Source of the DNA: Planctomycetales bacterium
GTDB taxonomy: Bacteria > Planctomycetota > SBBH01
Assembly (NCBI GenBank): GCA_005239795.1
Contig: SBBH01000142.1
Location: 1-10,280 of the forward strand
Reading direction: 5' to 3'
Length of the DNA: 10,280 nt
A model generated the notes under the pieces. It was given only the letters and a program-made list of their open reading frames with translations. It did no database searches and was not told the origin of the DNA. Position 1 is the first letter of the stretch; each line of letters opens with the position of its first letter. The position numbers and the translations under genes were made by a program. Shown here one piece after another: positions 5,709 through 10,280 of this stretch.

Positions 5709-6848
5709 CTAGCGAGCCTCCCCTGCTTCAGGAGCCGGCCTCGCCAAATCATTGACTTTAGCGATCAGCTTTTCCATCAGGTCCTCGTCAGGTGCGAACT
5801 CGGCGCTTACCAGGAACCGGTCCCCCTTCGGGACGCACCGGCGCACGATCGCGGCGGTCTTGAGGCTTTCGCCGTAGAACTCGAGCGTGATCATGACCGC
5901 CGTCCCCGGCGAGACCCCCGTCACAGCCAGGAAGGCGATTCCGCCGGCCGAGATATCTTGCACGGCGACATCCCCCAAGAGCGGCGCGGAGGCCGCCAGC
6001 GCCCCCTCCCGGAAATCCCGCGCCGAGATCCGGACATGATTGCGGCGCTGGATCCAAACCCCTTCGGGCCCCGTCCCCCGCACGTGCAGATGCTGTTCCC
6101 CGGGGGAGACGTCTTCGACAATCCCCGAACGGAAGAAAAACCCCTGGTCGCTCCAAGTCGCGGCCACGACCGGAAGCCCCGGCCGGGCCGGAAAGCGCAA
6201 CCCCGGCTCCTCAGGAAGCGCGATGCAGGTCCAGAGATCCCCCGGCCTCTCGTGCAGGCTAATGTCAAGCACCTCCGAAACGCCGGGGAAGAAAGGAACC
6301 ATGAGGGCAAAAAGCCGGGCATAACGCACCGCATAGGGATCCTGAGCGTGAAGGTTGATCGTTGCGTGGGGCGCCTCCCGGCAGGCCAAATAATCGGCCC
6401 GCAGGTGGTTGGGATCGATCGCGCGGGCGGCGCCCAGCGCCTCCAAGGCTTCCTCGCGGCGCCCGGCGGCCGCCAGACACGCCCCCAGATTCGTCCAGAG
6501 GCGCGCGTCCTGCGGACGGGATTCCAGCGCCAGCCGGCACCGGAAGGCCGCCGCTTCGAAATCCCCCGTCTCGTAAAGAAAGACCGACCAGGCGTCGTCC
6601 ATCAGGGCCGCGTCCTGCGGATCGACGCGGCGCGTCGCCAGGTTCTTCAACACCTCACCGGCTTCGGCAACGCACCCCGCTCCATAAAGATCGGTCAGAT
6701 ACGGCACGAGGGAGGCGCAAGAAGGAGCCCCCCCTCCCGCGAGAATCCCTCGAAGGGCCAAACGGGCCTCGTCCCAGGCCCCGCGCCGGGCGGCGGCGTT
6801 CACCAACCCGACGCGCCTGTCGAATTCCCCTGGGATAGCACCCGCCAT
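5709..6848 (-). CDS. TPR and PilZ domain protein, probable c-di-GMP effector
   Basis: A 379-aa protein with no signal peptide, so probably cytoplasmic. Residues about 10-153 are helical, and residues 81-153 look like TPR repeats (DARLWTNLGACLAAAGRREE then ALEALGAARAIDPNHLRADY). Residues about 188-262 resemble the beta-barrel that precedes PilZ in YcgR-like proteins (W232-SDQGFFFRSGIVEDVSPGE). The PilZ domain (about 265-360) has both c-di-GMP binding motifs: R269-x3-R273 (RRNHVR) and D298-I-S300-A-G302-G303. It would sense c-di-GMP and pass the signal through its TPR region. Start ATG 6848 is preceded by a G-rich stretch, but the spacing is not ideal. It overlaps nothing, ends 2 bp before the methyltransferase and diverges from the pseudopilin gene, which makes surface appendage control a reasonable inference. 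The domain calls are strong; the partner is unknown. Confidence 0.85.
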   Translation of the reverse strand: MAGAIPGEFDRRVGLVNAAARRGAWDEARLALRGILAGGGAPSCASLVPYLTDLYGAGCVAEAGEVLKNLATRRVDPQDAALMDDAWSVFLYETGDFEAAAFRCRLALESRPQDARLWTNLGACLAAAGRREEALEALGAARAIDPNHLRADYLACREAPHATINLHAQDPYAVRYARLFALMVPFFPGVSEVLDISLHERPGDLWTCIALPEEPGLRFPARPGLPVVAATWSDQGFFFRSGIVEDVSPGEQHLHVRGTGPEGVWIQRRNHVRISARDFREGALAASAPLLGDVAVQDISAGGIAFLAVTGVSPGTAVMITLEFYGESLKTAAIVRRCVPKGDRFLVSAEFAPDEDLMEKLIAKVNDLARPAPEAGEAR

Positions 6849-6880
6849 ACGGAAATTCTAATCCCCCGCCCCAGGACGGG

Positions 6881-6951
6881 CCACAGAGGACACCGAAAAT
6901 ACGAAGATCTCTCGGAAGACCCCCTGTGTTCCCCATGATCTCTGTGGCTTT
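6881..6951. repeat. Heptad-like inverted repeat E (CCACAGAG / CTCTGTGG)
   Basis: GCCACAGAG (6880-6888) is the exact inverse of CTCTGTGGC (6940-6948), flanking a spacer that also has GGACACC on the left and CTGTGTT on the right. The spacing of units (CCACAGA, GGACACC on the left; CTGTGTT, CCCCATG, ATCTCTG, TGGCTTT on the right) keeps a 7-bp step, more degenerate than in the other arrays. It occupies the divergent space between the PilZ and pseudopilin genes, where both promoters should lie. Confidence 0.6.
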
Positions 6952-6985
6952 TTCCGAGGAGACGATATCGTAAGAACGGTGCGGC

Positions 6986-9900
6986 ATGAAAAAAGGGATC
7001 GCTTTGGTCGTCGCCTCCGGACTCCTGGGATTGCTGGCCTTCCTGGGTCTGACGGTAGTCCAGCTGGGAATCCTCAGCTCGGCCGCAAGCCGGGCCCGCT
7101 CTGCGCAAGGCCAGGCGCGCCTGGCGGCCCAGAGCGCCATGGAATACGCGGCGAGCCGTCTCCTCGAGAACGCCCGTCCCCTCGCGCTTCCCCAGAGGAG
7201 CCAGGCCAATACCGTCGATGACTGGATGATGCGGGACCCGGTCTGGGCCATCTCCCCCTCGCGCCAAGCCAACCCCTCTTACAATCGCGGCGAGCGCTGG
7301 TCCGACGACGGCGACGGCGTTTATGAACCCGGCGAATACAATCCAGCGGCCGACCTCGACGGCAACGGCCGCCGCGATTCCTACAACGTGCCGCCTGCGG
7401 GGAGCCACCGCCTCCCCGTACGGCTTGCGGTTCTCGCTGGCCATCCAGGGGGCCGCATCGCTCGCCTGCGTCAACGGCGGGGAAACCAGCTCCCCGACAA
7501 GAGACCACGACCAGGACGGCCTCCTCAATCAGGACGATGCCGCGGATTACGCGGCCGAAGTCCCTCCCGGCGCCTTTCGGGATCCCGCCTACCGCGGCAA
7601 CGCCGGCGTGGTGAATCTCCTAAACGCCCTGGGTGCGGTTCTTGGGCTGTCGGACGTCCACCAGGAACCGTTCGCGCCGGGATGGCCCGTACTGGGAGAG
7701 ATCACCGTGTCGAATCTGGGCCGCCTCGTGGTGCAGAACCGCCCGCCAGGGGGATACCTTTCCCTCGAGCCCCTCCGAAAGCTCCTCTCTCCCGTGGATT
7801 TCGCCAAGGTCGAGCCCTATCTCTCAGTCACGGGAGAGATCGTCACAGTTCCGTTTCCCCCTTGGAACAACGGCTCTTCTTATTTCACACAAGCCGACGA
7901 TCCCGAGCAGTTCTACGAGTTCCACGCCCTCCTTGACATCAACACCACCCCTCTGCCGCTTCTCAAGGCCGCCCTCCGGAACCTCTGTGCTTCAGGCGGC
8001 CTCCACGCATTCACCGACTCCCCCCTGCAATACAAGACCGACTACGCCTTCGTCCGGCTCGGCGAAGGAGAAGCCGACCAGATCGCCGAGATCCTTGTCG
8101 ATAAGCGCCCGATCCGCTCCTGGCAGCACCTGTTGACAGTGCTCACAGGTGCCGAGTTCGACGGAGCATTCCAGGATGACCCCTTCACTCAAGCCGTCGA
8201 CGACAGCGCCGGAGAGAGACGCCGCTTGAAAGAAGACCTGTTCCTTGCGCAGGCCGACACGACCCCTTTCCTCGCCGACCCTTTTTCCTGGGCCATGAAT
8301 AGCCTGGAGGTCCCCCGCGATATCGGGCCGCCGACAGCCGGGACAGACTTTTCGCGCGTGCGCCGGATCACGAAGGGAGCGCTCCAGGGGCCCCTCAACA
8401 CGGCCCCCTTCAACAGCGTAGGAGTCGAAAAACCTTCCTTGTACGACACAGGGACCGACGCGCCGATCTGGGACATCCCGACACGCATGACCACGGAGTT
8501 CTTGATCGACGACGCCGGTCCAACGCGGTTTTCGATCCAAGCGGAAGGATGGGTCGAAAGCCTCCCGTCAAATCCTCCTGTCTCTTGCCGTCTGTCCGGA
8601 GATGTTGCGCTTGGAGGATCGGTCCTTTTCACGAGCCAGCAGGATTTTGAACAGATGGGGTCGTCCCCGACCCTCCCCCGGCAGTATGCCGGCGGGGATG
8701 TCCGCGCCGTCGGCGAATCCCCGCAGACCTTCCCGCGCAACGTCCGAAGCTTCCCTCGCCTCAACCTGCGCTCCTACACGCCGGAGTCGATCTGGAGAGG
8801 CTCCCTGCCGCCCGAGGTGCTCAACAGCCACCAATTTCATCGCGTCCTGGGGCAGTTACGGTTGAGCCCGAAGCAGTGGACCGATGCGGAGTTGACAGCC
8901 GCCGAGTGCGTCTTCTCCCTCCCGTTCAACGAAGACGGCCCACCCCTCCCGGGAAATCTTTACAATCCCCTGGCCTGGACAGACAACCTGGGAGATCCGA
9001 TCGCCATCGGCCCCCCTCCTTTGAGACCCTCGAATCCCGCTCTCGCCTTCAACACCCAGGACCCTCCGCCGGCAGAATGGCAGAGTTTCCACAGGGGGAT
9101 CCGTTTCAACAGCTTCGGATACCGGGACGCCTTTGCGGCCCAGGGCCCCCTCCCGGTCGACCCGCTCCCCGCGTTGAGAACGCAGTGGAATGCGTCCGAC
9201 GCCACCCAGATTTTTCCCTTGGAGCGGGACGATCTCATCATCCCTCCCCTGACCGGCGCGGGCCGGATCCGGCAGGGGATCATTACCTTCTGGATGCCAG
9301 ACGTGGGGGGAGAAGACCCAGCCCCTGGCCATTTCACAGGGGGGTTCGACCTGGAATATCGGGCCAGCGGACTTTACGAACTTTACCTGTGCGTGCGCCT
9401 GGACGCGGCCGGGCGTGTGGCGATCACCAATGGCTATGGGACGACTTTCCTCTTCACCCCTCCGTGGCTCCATGCGAGCACACCGACCCACCCCCGTTCT
9501 GCCTGGCACCATACCGCCCTCCAGTTTGACGCGACCGGCCAGCTTGATGACGTGACCGGACTGATCGTATTCTTGGATGGCGTCCGTGCCGACCTCCTGG
9601 CAGGGAACCCCATCCTGCCAATCCCTCTTCCTTTCCAAGTTGGAGCTGCGCCGGCCAGCCGCCAGATGAGGCTTTTAATCCCCCGGGGGCCGATCGACGA
9701 CATCGCGTTTTTCAGAAACAACGCCCGCCTGGTGGAGATCCTCGACCAGGCGCTTCTCCCCCGCTACGCCCCAGAGGGGGAGTTTGTGTCCGGCCGATTC
9801 GCGTTCAACTCCGACAGCTTCCCCAAAGGGGGCGACACTGCGGTCGGCCTCCTGGGAGATCTATACCCCTTCGCGGACGGGAGGGTCGTTCACGTTCGAC

Positions 9901-10194
9901 ATCGTCGGATATGACAACGAGACAAGCGGCAATATGTTGAACCCCCACCCCGCCGATCCGGGCCGGAGCCTCCCTGGGTCCGGCGCGGGGGTCCAGTCCG
10001 CGCGCTTCGCAGTCAAAGGGTGCCGCTCCTTCGATTTCCGCGTCAAAATCGAGACCGACCCAGCCGCTTGTCCCCTCCTGGCGCGGCCCAGCACAGGCGT
10101 GCCGGAGCCGATCCTGCGGGATTCGCCCATCCTGGAGTGGATCCGCGTCGGGTATACCCGCCGAGCGCTCTGGACGCACTACAGGGACCGCTAA
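6986..10194 (+). CDS. GspK-like giant minor pseudopilin with LamG domain (two frameshifts)
   Basis: Reading through two +1 frame changes (near 7399-7402 and 9879-9885) gives one protein of about 1068 aa, against roughly 300-350 aa for ordinary GspK. The N-terminus MKKG|IALVVASGLLGLLAFLG is a class III prepilin signal; mature position 5 is Val, not Glu, as in tip pseudopilins. RLAAQSAMEYAASRLL is the following helix. DDGDGVYEPGE (from residue 107), DLDGNGRRD (123-131) and DHDQDGLLNQDD (173-184) are candidate Ca2+ loops. VNLLNALGAVLGL (about 209), LLDINTTPLPLLKAAL (about 315) and DKRPIRSWQHLL (about 372) resemble the GspK alpha-domain. Residues about 700-930 look like a LamG fold: GIITFWMPD, SAWHHTALQFD, LIVFLDGV, GPIDDIAFF. 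It should be processed by a prepilin peptidase and sit at a pilus or type II secretion tip. No other pilus gene is in the window. The start has a poor Shine-Dalgarno. Confidence 0.8.
7399..7402 (+). other. Frameshift site 1 in the pseudopilin gene
   Basis: Upstream the protein reads DSYNVPPAG in frame 2. Downstream it continues as ATASPYGLRFSLAIQ in frame 3. Removing one G from the G4 run joins them seamlessly as PPAG-ATASPYG. The unshifted frames have no family resemblance beyond this point. Confidence 0.75.
9879..9885 (+). other. Frameshift site 2 in the pseudopilin gene
   Basis: The frame reading GDLYPFADG runs into a stop at 9912-9914 after an Arg/His-rich tail (VVHVRHRRI). The next frame continues with GSFTFDIVGYDNETSGNML up to TAA 10192. 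Dropping one G from GGGAGGG joins them as ADGGSFTFDIVG or ADGRSFTFDIVG. Confidence 0.7.
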
Positions 10195-10280
10195 ACCAGC
10201 CCTGCTACCGCCAGGACCTCGCGTGCCGCGCGGGCCGAGGCTCCCGGTCCTCCCAGCGACGAGGACGCTGCAGTCAGCTC
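10191..10280 (-). CDS. Gene tail, possibly lipid-A-disaccharide synthase or related glycosyltransferase
   Basis: The minus strand is open from the right edge to a TAG at 10191-10193, giving 29 C-terminal residues ending SLGGPGASARAAREVLAVAG-LV. An 'LG-x-PGAS-x-RAA-x-x-VL' ending is what I associate with LpxB and some other glycosyltransferases of lipid A and LPS synthesis, but 29 residues are too few for a firm call. Its stop codon overlaps the convergent pseudopilin stop (TAA 10192-10194) by two bases. If LpxB, it would make lipid A disaccharide at the inner membrane. Confidence 0.4.
   Translation of the reverse strand, partial: ELTAASSSLGGPGASARAAREVLAVAGLV

Noticed and set aside
7323..9914. 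A separate 863-codon gene starting with ATG at 7323
   Set aside because: Its first ~25 codons translate the pseudopilin gene out of frame. The real protein enters this frame at about 7402, so the ATG is not a genuine start.
9784..10194. A separate small gene at the end of the pseudopilin region
   Set aside because: Its first ~30 residues are out-of-frame translation of the preceding protein. The rest is the natural continuation after frameshift 2.

Overview
This is a GC-rich bacterial chromosome segment. It carries housekeeping and accessory metabolic genes, then a surface/pilus locus at the right-hand side. A diderm (Gram-negative type) host is suggested by a GspK-like tip pseudopilin gene and by a short gene tail at the right edge that resembles the end of a lipid-A-disaccharide synthase or similar glycosyltransferase. 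The lineage cannot be fixed from the sequence. The simple intergenic repeats and the very large GspK-like protein would suit a deep-branching environmental bacterium, but that is inference. There is no rRNA, tRNA, IS element, phage gene or CRISPR array.

Layout, left to right. (a) 2-343 (+): C-terminal part of an SDR-type epimerase of the TIGR01777/YfcH family. (b) 344-642: non-coding, with a heptad-repeat hairpin, a 4 x 10 bp tandem repeat and a strong imperfect hairpin. (c) 643-1518 (-): aldo/keto reductase with a complete catalytic tetrad. (d) 1608-3797 (+): stand-alone molybdopterin oxidoreductase of the YdeP/FdhF-like family. (e) 3929-4291 (-): pterin-4a-carbinolamine dehydratase. (f) 4433-4951 (-): Mug/TDG-type mismatch-specific DNA glycosylase. 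(g) 5053-5706 (-): SAM-dependent O-methyltransferase, 2 bp downstream of (h) 5709-6848 (-): a TPR plus YcgR-N-like plus PilZ protein, a probable c-di-GMP effector. (i) 6986-10194 (+): a very large, twice-frameshifted GspK-like minor pseudopilin with a C-terminal LamG/concanavalin-like domain, diverging from the PilZ gene. (j) 10191-10280 (-): tail of another gene whose stop codon overlaps the stop of (i).

The two most notable observations are these. First, five of the intergenic regions contain inverted arrays of degenerate 7-bp repeats (heptads). Each array uses a different heptamer, but all share the same architecture, and several reach into start or stop codons of neighbouring genes. Second, the pilus-tip-like protein combines a GspK-type N-terminus and alpha-helical core, Ca2+-loop motifs and a LamG lectin-like domain, and it sits beside a c-di-GMP receptor. 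Its reading frame is broken twice, each time by what looks like one extra G in a G run. The molybdoenzyme and the pterin dehydratase are convergent neighbours, which fits a proposed link between this dehydratase family and molybdopterin enzymes. The other genes have no evident shared pathway.
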